From assembly GCF_003626535.1 (NCBI RefSeq), contig NZ_RBAL01000010.1, forward strand, positions 62,001 to 126,000: DNA of 64,000 nucleotides, in the 5' to 3' direction. Positions 43,028 to 52,160 of this stretch are shown piece by piece. How positions within the stretch are numbered: the stretch's first letter is position 1; each line of letters starts with the position of its first letter. This DNA comes from Streptomyces hoynatensis. GTDB taxonomy: Bacteria > Actinomycetota > Actinomycetes > Streptomycetales > Streptomycetaceae. Below the pieces are notes generated by a model. It worked only from the letters and a program-made list of their open reading frames with translations, did no database searches and was not told the DNA's origin. The translations under genes and the position numbers were made by a program.

Positions 43028-43052
43028 TTTACGAAACGCAACGTCTCGTAAA
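43028..43052. promoter_or_regulatory. TetR-type operator 2 upstream of the atypical SDR gene
   Basis: TTTACGA (43028-43034) and TCGTAAA (43046-43052) form 7-bp arms, with ACG and CGT inside as an additional symmetric pair. Spaced 45 bases from operator 1 centre to centre. No tetR gene is adjacent in this window. Confidence 0.75.
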
Positions 43053-43543
43053 TCACACAGCGCGCACCGGCCGCCATGCCACCCGGCGGACCACCCCACC
43101 GCGCGGCCCCGCCTCAACTGCCCTCTATTACGGGCGGGTTGGCGGTGAGGATCCGGAAGGGAGGGCGGCGAAGGAGGCGAAGGCGACACGGCGGCAGGCC
43201 GGTGGGCGCAGAGGGGCCGGAGGGCGCAGGGCGCCGGAACGGAAGGGCGCCGACGTGGAGGGGCGCGGCCGGGGGCGACAGGCGGGCGCGCCGGTGAACG
43301 ACCGGTGGGCGCGCCTTCGGCGGCGGGCAGGCACGCCGGCGGCGGGCGGCGGCACGGGACCGGCCGGAGCGCGCCGAAGCGGCACCGCGCCGAACCGGGG
43401 CCAGGCCGGAGTGGGGCCACGCCCGGCCGGGGCCGCGCGCTCCTGACCGCGGCCCGGCGGGGCCCCGGTCGTCAGCCGCCGCAGTCAGCCGCGGTCGGCC
43501 GGAGGCCGCGGCGGGGTGGCGGCGGCCCGTCGGGTGGCGCGGC
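43053..43543. other. intergenic, no gene seen
   Basis: 491 bases between operator 2 and the tyrosine phosphatase gene. All open frames here are short, Arg/Pro/Gly-rich and on opposite strands of one another, without ribosome-binding sites. Runs such as GGCGGGCGGC recur but do not form a regular repeat. Confidence 0.6.
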
Positions 43544-43999
43544 TCAGGGGGCGCCGGGGGCGGGGCCGGAGGGCGGGAAGGACCGCACGTAGCGGCGCTG
43601 CCAGGGGGTTTCTACGGCCTTGGGGTGGTAGTGGGCGCGGACGTAGGCCACGGCCTGCGCCGGGGGCACCCCGTCGAGGACCGCGAGGCAGGCCAGGGCG
43701 GTGCCGGTACGGCCCCGGCCGCCCCCACAGGCGAGCTCCACGCGCTCGGCGCCCGACCGGGACAGGGCCTCGGCGAACAGCTCGCGGGCGCGGGCCCGGT
43801 CCCTGGGCAGCCGGAAGTCGGGCCAGCACAGCCAGCGGGACTCCCAGCCGGTGGCGGGCGGCGGCTTGCCGAGCAGGTAGACGCCGAAGTCGGGGGCGGG
43901 GCCAGGCGGCAGCGGGTGGCGCAGGCCGCGGCCCCGCACCCGCCGGCCCGAGGGCAGCGTCAGGACGCCGAGGTCCGAGGGCTCCCACGCGGTATGCAT
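43544..43999 (-). CDS. protein tyrosine/dual-specificity phosphatase-like protein
   Basis: A 151-residue phosphatase. The P-loop C-x5-R is CGGGRGRTG with Cys91 and Arg97, and a WPD-type loop with the general acid Asp61 lies in CWPDFRLP. Length and layout fit the small actinobacterial tyrosine phosphatases. It follows the lipoprotein gene after a 20-base gap, so the two are likely one operon. Substrate is unknown; ATG at 43999 is chosen because the upstream frame reads through the lipoprotein gene. Confidence 0.82.
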   Translation of the reverse strand: MHTAWEPSDLGVLTLPSGRRVRGRGLRHPLPPGPAPDFGVYLLGKPPPATGWESRWLCWPDFRLPRDRARARELFAEALSRSGAERVELACGGGRGRTGTALACLAVLDGVPPAQAVAYVRAHYHPKAVETPWQRRYVRSFPPSGPAPGAP

Positions 44000-44019
44000 C
44001 CGGCCACCGTAGCGCGCGA

Positions 44020-44517
44020 TCAACCGCCGGGCGACAGGCGGATGTCCACCAGGCCGTCGTGCACCGCGGCGACGTGCACCAGGAGGCCGTTGAGGTAGGC
44101 GTCGTAGCCCGGCCCCACGGTCGCGGAGACGTAGTTGCTCTCGTCGCCCGAGAAGAACTCCACGCCGTCCTGGGCGACCTGCCGCACCTGAAGCGTCTCG
44201 ATCCCGCAGGAGCCGTCGAGGGGGATGTCGGTGTCCTCGGCGACGGTGACCTCGCAGGAGTTGTGGTAGCAGGCCCCCAGCTCCTCCGCGCTCGCGGCGC
44301 TGGGGGGCGCGGAAGTCGGCGAGGGGCCGGAACCGCCCGTCGCGGCGCCCGCGTTCCCCCCGTCCCCGCTCTCCCCTTCCGCGGCGTTCGCGGCGCCGCC
44401 CTGGCCCGTCTCCCCCGGCTCGCCCCCGAACTCGATCCGGTTGCCCGAGCCGCAGGCGGCCAGCAGCACGGCGAGGCCGAGCAACCCGGCCCCCTTCCCC
44501 ACGCGTTGCACCCACAC
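44020..44517 (-). CDS. putative lipoprotein
   Basis: A 165-residue exported lipoprotein: a basic start (VQRVGKG), hydrophobic core (LLGLAVLLAA) and lipobox LAAC. A Gly/Ala/Ser/Pro-rich linker (about 30-75) leads to a domain with three further cysteines (GACYHNSCEVTV, GSCGIETL). I do not recognise the domain. GTG at 44517 is favoured by spacing to GGGGAAG; a second GTG two codons later (44511) is possible. Confidence 0.75.
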   Translation of the reverse strand: MWVQRVGKGAGLLGLAVLLAACGSGNRIEFGGEPGETGQGGAANAAEGESGDGGNAGAATGGSGPSPTSAPPSAASAEELGACYHNSCEVTVAEDTDIPLDGSCGIETLQVRQVAQDGVEFFSGDESNYVSATVGPGYDAYLNGLLVHVAAVHDGLVDIRLSPGG

Positions 44518-44702
44518 AGCCGCTTCCCCGCTTCCCCGGCGCCCGCCGCCGGCCGTCCTTTCCCGCCTTCCTACCCCACGCGGCTCGGGAGGGGTCCCGA
44601 GCCGGGCCAACCCCTTGCCGCCGGCCGCGAGTTCGGAACGGGCCCGGAAGCCGCGCGGCGGGTTCGGGGCCGAGGGGCGGGCAACGAGCGGACGCACGGA
44701 TC

Positions 44703-44731
44703 TTGACACCCGCGAGCGGCCCTTCTTAGGT
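44703..44731 (+). promoter_or_regulatory. promoter of the GH95 gene
   Basis: -35 TTGACA (44703-44708), 17-base spacer, -10 TTAGGT (44726-44731). A start point near 44738 falls inside the operator that follows, consistent with repression. Confidence 0.7.
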
Positions 44732-44757
44732 TCCTCAGCGAGCATACGTATGAGGAA
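44731..44757. promoter_or_regulatory. operator overlapping the GH95 transcription start
   Basis: Outer arms TTCCTCA (44731-44737) and TGAGGAA (44751-44757) frame a perfect inner palindrome CATACGTATG (44743-44752), which is offset from the outer centre. Either element could be the site of a sugar-responsive repressor; the inner one has the odd-centred CG of LacI-family sites. Confidence 0.6.
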
Positions 44758-44797
44758 TTACGTACGAACTTTGGCCTGCCCGCGATCGGAGGCGTCG

Positions 44798-47263
<2,466 letters not shown>

Positions 47264-47273
47264 GCCTCCCCCT

Positions 47274-47303
47274 CTGGCGCCTCGTCAGTCGACGGGGCGC
47301 CAG
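47274..47303. terminator. bidirectional terminator between GH95 and MBL genes
   Basis: CTGGCGCC (47274-47281) pairs with GGCGCCAG (47296-47303); a T-G wobble and an inner CGTC/GACG pair extend this to a 13-bp stem with a four-base loop AGTC. It spans the stop codon of the MBL gene and serves both convergent genes. Confidence 0.8.
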
Positions 47304-48160
47304 GTGGGCCCGGCGCCGTCCCGGACGACGCGGCCGAAGGGGACGTCGGCGAAGTGCACGCCGAAGCCGATGGTGCGCGGCTCGGCCAGCTCCGCGGCGA
47401 GCCGGTGCCGCTCGGCCGCGCCCTGGCCCCCGTCGTGGTCGGGCGCGGCGGCCCAGTCCAGGTGGTCGAACTGGATCGGGGAGTGGACCAGGTCGCCGAA
47501 GGCGATCAGCCGCCAGTCGCCCGCGGTCAGCACGTAGGCGGCGTGGCCCGGGGTATGACCGCGAGTGAGCCGGATGGTGACGCCGGGGAAGATCTCCTCC
47601 CCGTCGGCGACGGTGCGCACCAGGGGAGCGAGGGCGTCGAGCATGTCGGGGGTGGTGCCCCAGGCGGCGGCCGACTCCCGCCCGGCCCACTCGGGCCCGG
47701 ACAGCACATGGCGGGCGCCGGCGAACGCGGGCCGGCCGCTTCCCGGGGCCGGGTGCCAGGACCAGCCGATGTGGTCGGTGTGCAGATGGGTGTACGCAAC
47801 GGTCTCGATCTCCTCGGGCTTGCGGCCCAACCGGGCCAGGCTGTCGAGCAGGGAGCCGCCGCGGATGTCCCCGACCGGGCCGCCGGGCGTGCCCCGCAGG
47901 GACTGCGGCCCGAAGCCGGTGTCGATCAGCAGCGCCCGATCTCCTCGCTCAACCAAGAGACCACCCAAGCTCCCCACAAGGTTGCCCGAGTTGTCGAGAT
48001 ATTCCGGATGGGCCTCCCACACCTCGGCGGTGCTGCCGGGCAGCCAGCCGCGCGGGGAGAGCTGCACGGCCCCGTCGGGGACATGGCTCACCCGGACGTC
48101 GCCGAGCGTCAGCGACCTGAGGGTCGCGGGGAGGTGAAGCCGTTCTTCGTGTGTAGGCAT
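47285..48160 (-). CDS. MBL-fold metallo-hydrolase
   Basis: A 291-residue metallo-beta-lactamase-fold hydrolase. The zinc motif is THLHTDHIGW (H-x-H-x-D-H), with further ligands in RGHTPGHAAY and FGDLVH. The layout is that of the quorum-quenching lactonase/MBL hydrolase group, but many such proteins have other substrates. It is divergent from a marR gene with a strong palindrome between the starts, so it is probably induced by a small molecule sensed by that MarR. Confidence 0.88.
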   Translation of the reverse strand: MPTHEERLHLPATLRSLTLGDVRVSHVPDGAVQLSPRGWLPGSTAEVWEAHPEYLDNSGNLVGSLGGLLVERGDRALLIDTGFGPQSLRGTPGGPVGDIRGGSLLDSLARLGRKPEEIETVAYTHLHTDHIGWSWHPAPGSGRPAFAGARHVLSGPEWAGRESAAAWGTTPDMLDALAPLVRTVADGEEIFPGVTIRLTRGHTPGHAAYVLTAGDWRLIAFGDLVHSPIQFDHLDWAAAPDHDGGQGAAERHRLAAELAEPRTIGFGVHFADVPFGRVVRDGAGPTWRPVD

Positions 48161-48179
48161 GCCGCGAGAATATGCGTAG

Positions 48180-48198
48180 AGCTTGAATCATTCAAGCT
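48180..48198. promoter_or_regulatory. MarR operator between MBL and marR genes
   Basis: AGCTTGAATCATTCAAGCT: 9-bp perfect arms around one central base, 20 bases before the MBL start. A second, smaller symmetric site CTGAAAATTCAG follows at 48254-48265 near the marR promoter. The interval is AT-rich, as expected of divergent promoters. Confidence 0.85.
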
Positions 48199-48260
48199 AG
48201 AAGATTTCCGCCCGGGCCGCCGCGCGCGGAGGCGCCGCCAAAAAGGTTCAAGGCTGAAAA

Positions 48261-48288
48261 TTCAGGACTTCACCGATCGCACTAGACT
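48261..48288 (+). promoter_or_regulatory. promoter giving a leaderless marR transcript
   Basis: -10 TAGACT (48283-48288) lies only six bases before the marR ATG, so the transcript should begin at the start codon. No Shine-Dalgarno is visible. The -35 (TTCAGG, 48261-48266) is weak and overlaps the smaller palindrome. Confidence 0.55.
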
Positions 48289-48294
48289 GACCGC

Positions 48295-48720
48295 ATGACG
48301 ATGCAGGAGCCCGCCCTCACCACCACGCGGGAGCTGTGCGGCCTGGTCGGCGAGCTCTCCCGGCAGATCGGCGACCACCTGCGCGAACGCGCCGGACGGC
48401 TCGGCCTGACCGCGGCCCAGGGGACCGCGCTGCGCGAGCTGACCGGGCCGATGACCATGCGGGAGCTGTCCGGCCGGATGGGCTGCGAGCCCTCGAACGC
48501 CACCTTCATCGTGGACAAGCTGGAGGCCCTCGGCCTCCTCGAACGCCGCCCGCACCCCAGCGACCGCCGGGCCAAGCAGCTGGTGCTCACCCCGGAGGGT
48601 GCCGCCCTGCGCGAGAAGCTGATGGCGCTGCTCGTCCGGGACTCCCCGCTCGCCGAGCTCAGCACGCAGGAGCAGGCCCAGCTGCACGACCTGCTCAGCC
48701 GCGCCGTGCTGCCCCGCTGA
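48295..48720 (+). CDS. MarR-family regulator
   Basis: A 141-residue winged-helix MarR protein: LTAAQGTALRELTGPMTMRELSGRMGCEPSNATFIVDKLEALGLLERRPHPSDRRAKQLVLTPEG contains recognition helix and wing with the conserved DRRAK. It likely represses the divergent MBL hydrolase gene and itself through the palindromes between them. Its last codons and stop are repeated twice more just downstream (48700-48785). Confidence 0.9.
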   Translation: MTMQEPALTTTRELCGLVGELSRQIGDHLRERAGRLGLTAAQGTALRELTGPMTMRELSGRMGCEPSNATFIVDKLEALGLLERRPHPSDRRAKQLVLTPEGAALREKLMALLVRDSPLAELSTQEQAQLHDLLSRAVLPR

Positions 48721-48785
48721 CCCGCCGCCGCGCCGTGCTGCCCCGCTGACCGCCGCCGCGCCGTGCTGCCCCGCTGACCCGCCGG
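48700..48785. repeat. 28-29-bp triplicate at the 3' end of marR
   Basis: Three copies (48700-48728, 48729-48756, 48757-48785) of a unit that contains the last seven codons and stop of marR. The second copy is one base shorter. Copies two and three are non-coding. Confidence 0.88.
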
Positions 48786-48796
48786 AAGGGGGCCCC

Positions 48797-49696
48797 TCAG
48801 GCGCTGCGGGTCAGCCAGTCCCGCAGGTCGGCGGGCAACGGCTCCACCGCCGCCCGGTACAGCGCCAGCTCGGCCTCGGCGGCCACCTCGCGCCACTGGC
48901 CATTGCGCCCCTTGTGGAAGAACTCGAAGGAGGCGAGGGCCGAGCCGGAGACCCCGCCCGCCAGCAGCCGCCTCCGCTCGGATCGCATGCGGCCGAACGT
49001 GCAGGCCCGCACCAGCTCCGGCCAGCGCCGCTCGTCCACCGCCAGCCCGAGGAACGCCGCCACCCGGCGCATCTGGCCGTCCAGGTCGTCCCGCAGCTCC
49101 TGGTAGTGCAGCAGGCAGACGTTGGGCTCCCGCCGCCACTCCCACCAGGAAAGCGCGTGCGCGGTGGGCGAGTTGTACGGCCACCCGTTCGTCTCCCAGG
49201 GGAAGGCCCCGCGGGTGAAGTACGCGCGCCAGAACTCCCGTGCGTCCTCCGGGACCCTGGGCTGCGCCGCCGTGCCCGGCGGGCCGTGCGGCGGCAGGTC
49301 CGCCAGCCAGTTGAGGCCCCGCGCGTGGTGGTGCGCGGACATCGCCGTGTCGCGTGGGTCGCGCGCCACCACCAGGTAGGACACCTCGGAGTGGAAGGGC
49401 AGGCCGTCCAGCGGCAGGTGGGACTTGAGGAACCGCCGGTGGCGCTGCGCGCCCAGCAGCCGCAGCACCTCCCCGCGGGGCGTGAACGTCCCGTCCAGCC
49501 AGGGACTGACCTCGCCGAGCGGCCCCGGCAGCCCCACGTCGCCGAACACCAGCACGGACACGATCCGCTGCGTCCACGTCGTCCCGGCCTTCGGCGGGGT
49601 GCACACGACGATGTCGCCGGGTCTGGGCTCGTAGTCGTCCCAGCGGGTGCTGTCGAGGAAGAAGCTCCGGTAGACGCGCTCGGGTCCTTTGATCAT
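48797..49696 (-). CDS. PAPS-dependent sulfotransferase
   Basis: A 299-residue cytosolic-type sulfotransferase. The 5'-phosphosulfate loop is TPPKAGTTW, the 3'-phosphate region VVARDPRDTAMSAHHH, and the C-terminal FFHKGRNGQWR resembles the conserved RKGxxGDW element. A catalytic His is probably in SHLPLDG. It transfers sulfate from PAPS to a hydroxyl or amine, acceptor unknown. ATG at 49696 is chosen; a longer start at 49735 has no clear ribosome-binding site. It is followed by no obvious partner, but sulfur-related features (leader peptide, Rrf2) occur 2 kb upstream. Confidence 0.87.
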   Translation of the reverse strand: MIKGPERVYRSFFLDSTRWDDYEPRPGDIVVCTPPKAGTTWTQRIVSVLVFGDVGLPGPLGEVSPWLDGTFTPRGEVLRLLGAQRHRRFLKSHLPLDGLPFHSEVSYLVVARDPRDTAMSAHHHARGLNWLADLPPHGPPGTAAQPRVPEDAREFWRAYFTRGAFPWETNGWPYNSPTAHALSWWEWRREPNVCLLHYQELRDDLDGQMRRVAAFLGLAVDERRWPELVRACTFGRMRSERRRLLAGGVSGSALASFEFFHKGRNGQWREVAAEAELALYRAAVEPLPADLRDWLTRSA

Positions 49697-49848
49697 GCCC
49701 ACGCCGACAGTGTGCGTCCGGCCCCGCGCGGCCATGCCGGAAGTGCGGCAGGTTCACCCCGGCACGGGCCCGTCCCGCCCTGCCGGGGGCGCGGCGCTGA
49801 CCGCACGTCAACTCCGCTCCCGGCCGGGCGGGCGCGCGGCGCCCCGCC

Positions 49849-50415
49849 TCACAGCGGGGCCGAGCGGGCGAACGCGCCGTCGTGGTGGAGGAGGGCGGGC
49901 TCCGCGGCCCGCGTGGCACCGGCCTCCACCTCGCCGACGACCAGGAGGTGGTCCCCGATGGGCCGCCGCAGGGTGATGCGGGCGGTCAGCCAGGCCGAAA
50001 CGCCTTCCAGCAGCGGCACGTTCCCCGCACCCGGCCGCCAGTCGGTGCCGGCGAACCTGTCGATCCCACTGCGGGCGAACTTCTCGGCGAGACCGGCGTG
50101 CCGGGGCGCGAGCAGGTGCGCGGCGAAACGCTCCGCCGCCAGGACGGCGGGGGCCGCCGACGCCGACGCGCCGAGGTAGAACGACACCAGGGCCGGGTGC
50201 AGGGACACCGAGGTGAACGAGGTCGCCGTGAAGCCGGCGGGTCCCGGCACGGTGATCACGGCGACGCCGAGGGCCTGCCTGCGCAGGGTGCTGCGGAGCA
50301 CGTCCGCCGGGCCCGGCGCGGCCTCCGGGTCCGGGGCCGCCTCGGGGACGGGGTTCCGCCCGGCGGCGCGCGCGTCCTGTGGGGTGGTGAAGGACCGGTC
50401 GGTGGGGACGCTCAT
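49849..50415 (-). CDS. flavin reductase-like FMN-binding protein
   Basis: A 188-residue flavin reductase-like protein: GVAVITVPGPAGFTATSFTSVSLHPALVSFYL is the flavin-binding segment and HLLVVGEVEAG the final core strand. An about 50-residue Pro/Ala-rich extension precedes the domain. ATG at 50415 has AAGGAG seven bases upstream; an ATG at 50433 contains that same sequence and is rejected. It might supply reduced flavin to a monooxygenase, for example in sulfonate use, but none is nearby. Confidence 0.85.
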   Translation of the reverse strand: MSVPTDRSFTTPQDARAAGRNPVPEAAPDPEAAPGPADVLRSTLRRQALGVAVITVPGPAGFTATSFTSVSLHPALVSFYLGASASAAPAVLAAERFAAHLLAPRHAGLAEKFARSGIDRFAGTDWRPGAGNVPLLEGVSAWLTARITLRRPIGDHLLVVGEVEAGATRAAEPALLHHDGAFARSAPL

Positions 50416-50427
50416 GCGAGGGTTCTC

Positions 50428-50478
50428 CTTCATGTCCGTGGCCGGTTCATGTCCGTGACCGGTTCATGTCCGTGGCCG
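50428..50478. repeat. 17-bp tandem repeat upstream of the flavin reductase gene
   Basis: Three copies of GTTCATGTCCGTGGCCG (50428-50444, 50445-50461, 50462-50478), followed by a partial fourth. Located immediately before the start codon and therefore possibly in the 5' untranslated RNA. Confidence 0.85.
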
Positions 50479-50531
50479 TGTCCGTTGCGGGCCGCGGCGG
50501 CGGGTGCCGCCCGGCGGCCGGGGGTGCGGGC

Positions 50532-50630
50532 GGTCGGGGTGGACCGAGTGGACCGAGTGGACTGGGTGGACCGAGTGGACTGGGTGGACCGAGCGGATGG
50601 GGCGGTCGGGGTGGACAGGGTGGTCGGGAC
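50532..50630. repeat. 9-bp minisatellite, 11 units
   Basis: Eleven contiguous 9-bp units, mostly GGACCGAGT or GGACTGGGT in alternation. Every frame through it stays open because 9 is a multiple of 3, but none has a good start signal. It is part of the 904-base gap between the flavin reductase and leader-peptide genes, which otherwise contains the decayed hydrolase. Confidence 0.9.
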
Positions 50631-50663
50631 GCGGGGCGGGGGCGACGGCCCGGGCGGCGGGGG

Positions 50664-50880
50664 TCACCCGGCCAGGCCGCGGGAGGGGGCGGCGTGCACG
50701 GTGAGCAGCGGCGGCCGGCCGGGGCCGCCGCGCGGGCGCTCCGGCCACCGCACGACGGCCGAGGCGAAGGCCCGGTGCGCCGGGTCGTTCAGCATCTCGT
50801 GCAACGCGCCGCGTACGACGGCGAGTTCGGCGTGGGGCAGCCGGGCCGCCAGGGCGCGGGCGGCGGCCCGCCGCGCCCGG
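50664..50880 (-). pseudogene. C-terminal remnant of an alpha/beta-hydrolase-like gene
   Basis: About 70 residues with coding-type codon use: LPHAELAVVRGALHEMLND, then HRAFASAVVRW. The ALHEMLND segment resembles the catalytic-His region of monoacylglycerol lipase-like hydrolases (GxxHExLND/E). Nothing upstream supplies the rest of the fold; the frame passes into Pro/Arg-rich noise before about 50900. The likely reading is a gene that lost its 5' part. Identity rests on a short motif, so confidence is low. Confidence 0.35.
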
Positions 50881-51319
50881 CCGGCGCGCGGCGTGGGGTC
50901 GGGGGTGTGGGGGATCGCGTCACGGTGGATGCACGCCTTTCCCGGCCGTGCCCGGGGGACAGCGGGCGGGCACGGCCGCGGGACGCCCCGTCGGCGGGAA
51001 CGGGGCGGGAGACGGGGAGGCTGAGAAGGCGGGAGGCGAGAAGGCGGGGAGGCGAGAAGGCGGGGATCGCCGCGGCGGCGCACGGGAGGGTGCCCGCGCC
51101 GGGCGGGGGTGGCGGCGCCGGGGGCGGCCGGTGGGGGAGGCGGGGCCGCGCGCCGCTGCGGGGCGCGGGGGCCGGGGAGGGGCGGCGGCGTTGCGCCCGG
51201 CGGGGGGACGGAACCGGCTCAGCGGGGCGTGCCCGCCGCCTGCCGCCGCGTTCGCCTGCGGGGGCCCGGGGCGCCGGGGCGGCGTCCTCGGGGCGCGCCG
51301 GGGGCTCGCGTCCGGGGGG

Positions 51320-51394
51320 TCAGTGACACAGAGCGCTGGCGGTGCGCCGGTAGTCCACGTAGCGGCACACCACGGCGGGGTGCGTGGGCAGCAT
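51320..51394 (-). CDS. 24-residue putative cysteine-type leader peptide
   Basis: A 24-codon reading frame, MLPTHPAVVCRYVD then YRRTASALCH. The second half matches the pattern RHVDLxRxxSAxC(H) of the actinobacterial leader peptides placed ahead of sulfur-metabolism genes, where cysteine codons are thought to sense Cys-tRNA supply. Its ATG coincides with the start point expected from the TTGACA promoter, so it would be leaderless like many of these peptides. The gene it should control is missing or decayed: downstream lie the hydrolase remnant and, 900 bases on, the flavin reductase. Confidence 0.6.
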   Translation of the reverse strand: MLPTHPAVVCRYVDYRRTASALCH

Positions 51395-51400
51395 GCGCCC

Positions 51401-51430
51401 ATCGTGGGGGCCCGGCGGCGCCGCTGTCAA
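51401..51430 (-). promoter_or_regulatory. promoter of the leader peptide
   Basis: Minus strand: -35 TTGACA (51425-51430), 18-base spacer, -10 CACGAT (51401-51406). The predicted start is at about 51394, the A of the leader-peptide ATG. Confidence 0.6.
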
Positions 51431-51714
51431 TGGATACCTAAAGATGTCTCATGGGCTGAGACCGGCCGGGGAACCGCCCGCCGCCCGCCGGCGCGCGGCC
51501 GGTACCGGCGCCTCAGCCGACCGCAACGGAGCGGCGGGTCCTCGTCCTCGTCCTCGTCCTCGTCCGCGTCCTCGCCGACGAGGAGGCCGAGCACCCGGCG
51601 CCGGACCACCCGCCCGGCGAGCACCCGCGCCGGCCGCAGGAACCGGGCTCGGAGCCCCAGGCTCACGGGCAGCCCGGGGGCGGTGAACTCCGTGACGCGC
51701 GGGAGTGCGGTCAC
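51427..51714 (-). CDS. uncertain ORF coupled to the Rrf2 gene
   Basis: A 95-codon frame whose GTG overlaps the Rrf2 stop by four bases (GTGA). The first about 75 codons have the third-position GC of real genes and read LPVSLGLRARFLRPARVLAGRVV, followed by an acidic run of about ten Asp/Glu from a GTCCTC hexamer repeat (about 51539-51575). The last about 10 codons run into the Rrf2 box and the leader-peptide promoter. I recognise no family. It may be a real coupled gene or a decaying remnant. Confidence 0.35.
   Translation of the reverse strand: MTALPRVTEFTAPGLPVSLGLRARFLRPARVLAGRVVRRRVLGLLVGEDADEDEDEDEDPPLRCGRLRRRYRPRAGGRRAVPRPVSAHETSLGIH
51428..51448. promoter_or_regulatory. candidate Rrf2 box at the leader-peptide promoter
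   Basis: The plus strand reads CAATGGATACCTAAAGATGT plus one C. It shares CAATGGATAC with the box upstream of the Rrf2 gene (52292-52313), followed in both by a GAYRTC-type half-site. It overlaps the -35 of the leader-peptide promoter. Confidence 0.55.
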
Positions 51715-52160
51715 GCCGAGGGCACCGGGTCGAGCGCGCCCTCCCGCCGCCGCCCCCCGCCCGCGGCCCCGGCCAGCTCGCCGATCGTGACCGCGCCCAG
51801 CAGGTCACGCGCCGCGGCCTCCATCGCCCGCCACAGCGCGGGCAGTTCGCGTGCCGCCCCCGGGTAGGCGAGTTCCCCGAGCGGCTCGCCGCGCAGCGAC
51901 ATGAAGCGCCCGTCGACCGCGGCCGTCACCTCGGCCACCGTGATGTCCCCGGCGTCGCGCCCCAGCCGGTACCCGCCCTCGCAGCCGCGCCGGCTGCGCA
52001 CCAGTCCCGCGGCCCGCAGCTCGCGGAAGACCGACTTGAGGAAGCGGAACGGGATGCCCTGGGCGGCGGCGATGCTCTCGCAGGTCAACGGGCGGCCGGT
52101 GTCGGCGGCGAGCTCGACCAGCGCCCGCACCGCGTAGTCGGCCTTGGCCGAGATCTGCAT
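51711..52160 (-). CDS. Rrf2-family transcriptional regulator
   Basis: A 149-residue Rrf2 protein: MQISAKADYAVRALVELA start, HTH with CESIAAAQGIPFRFLKSVFRELRAAGLVRSRRGCEGGYRL, and the family signature RGCEGGYRLGRD. The three-cysteine Fe-S cluster set of IscR/NsrR is absent (no C-x5-C-x5-7-C in the middle), so it is closer to CymR-like members that control sulfur metabolism. Its likely sites are the matching boxes at 52292-52313 and 51428-51448, the latter at a cysteine-type leader peptide. Confidence 0.88.
   Translation of the reverse strand: MQISAKADYAVRALVELAADTGRPLTCESIAAAQGIPFRFLKSVFRELRAAGLVRSRRGCEGGYRLGRDAGDITVAEVTAAVDGRFMSLRGEPLGELAYPGAARELPALWRAMEAAARDLLGAVTIGELAGAAGGGRRREGALDPVPSA

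Noticed and set aside
43053..43543. Possible tetR gene matching the orphan operators
   Set aside because: No helix-turn-helix pattern in any frame; frames are Arg/Pro/Gly-rich noise.
50428..50630. CRISPR array
   Set aside because: Repeats are short, contiguous and without spacers, and no cas genes are present.
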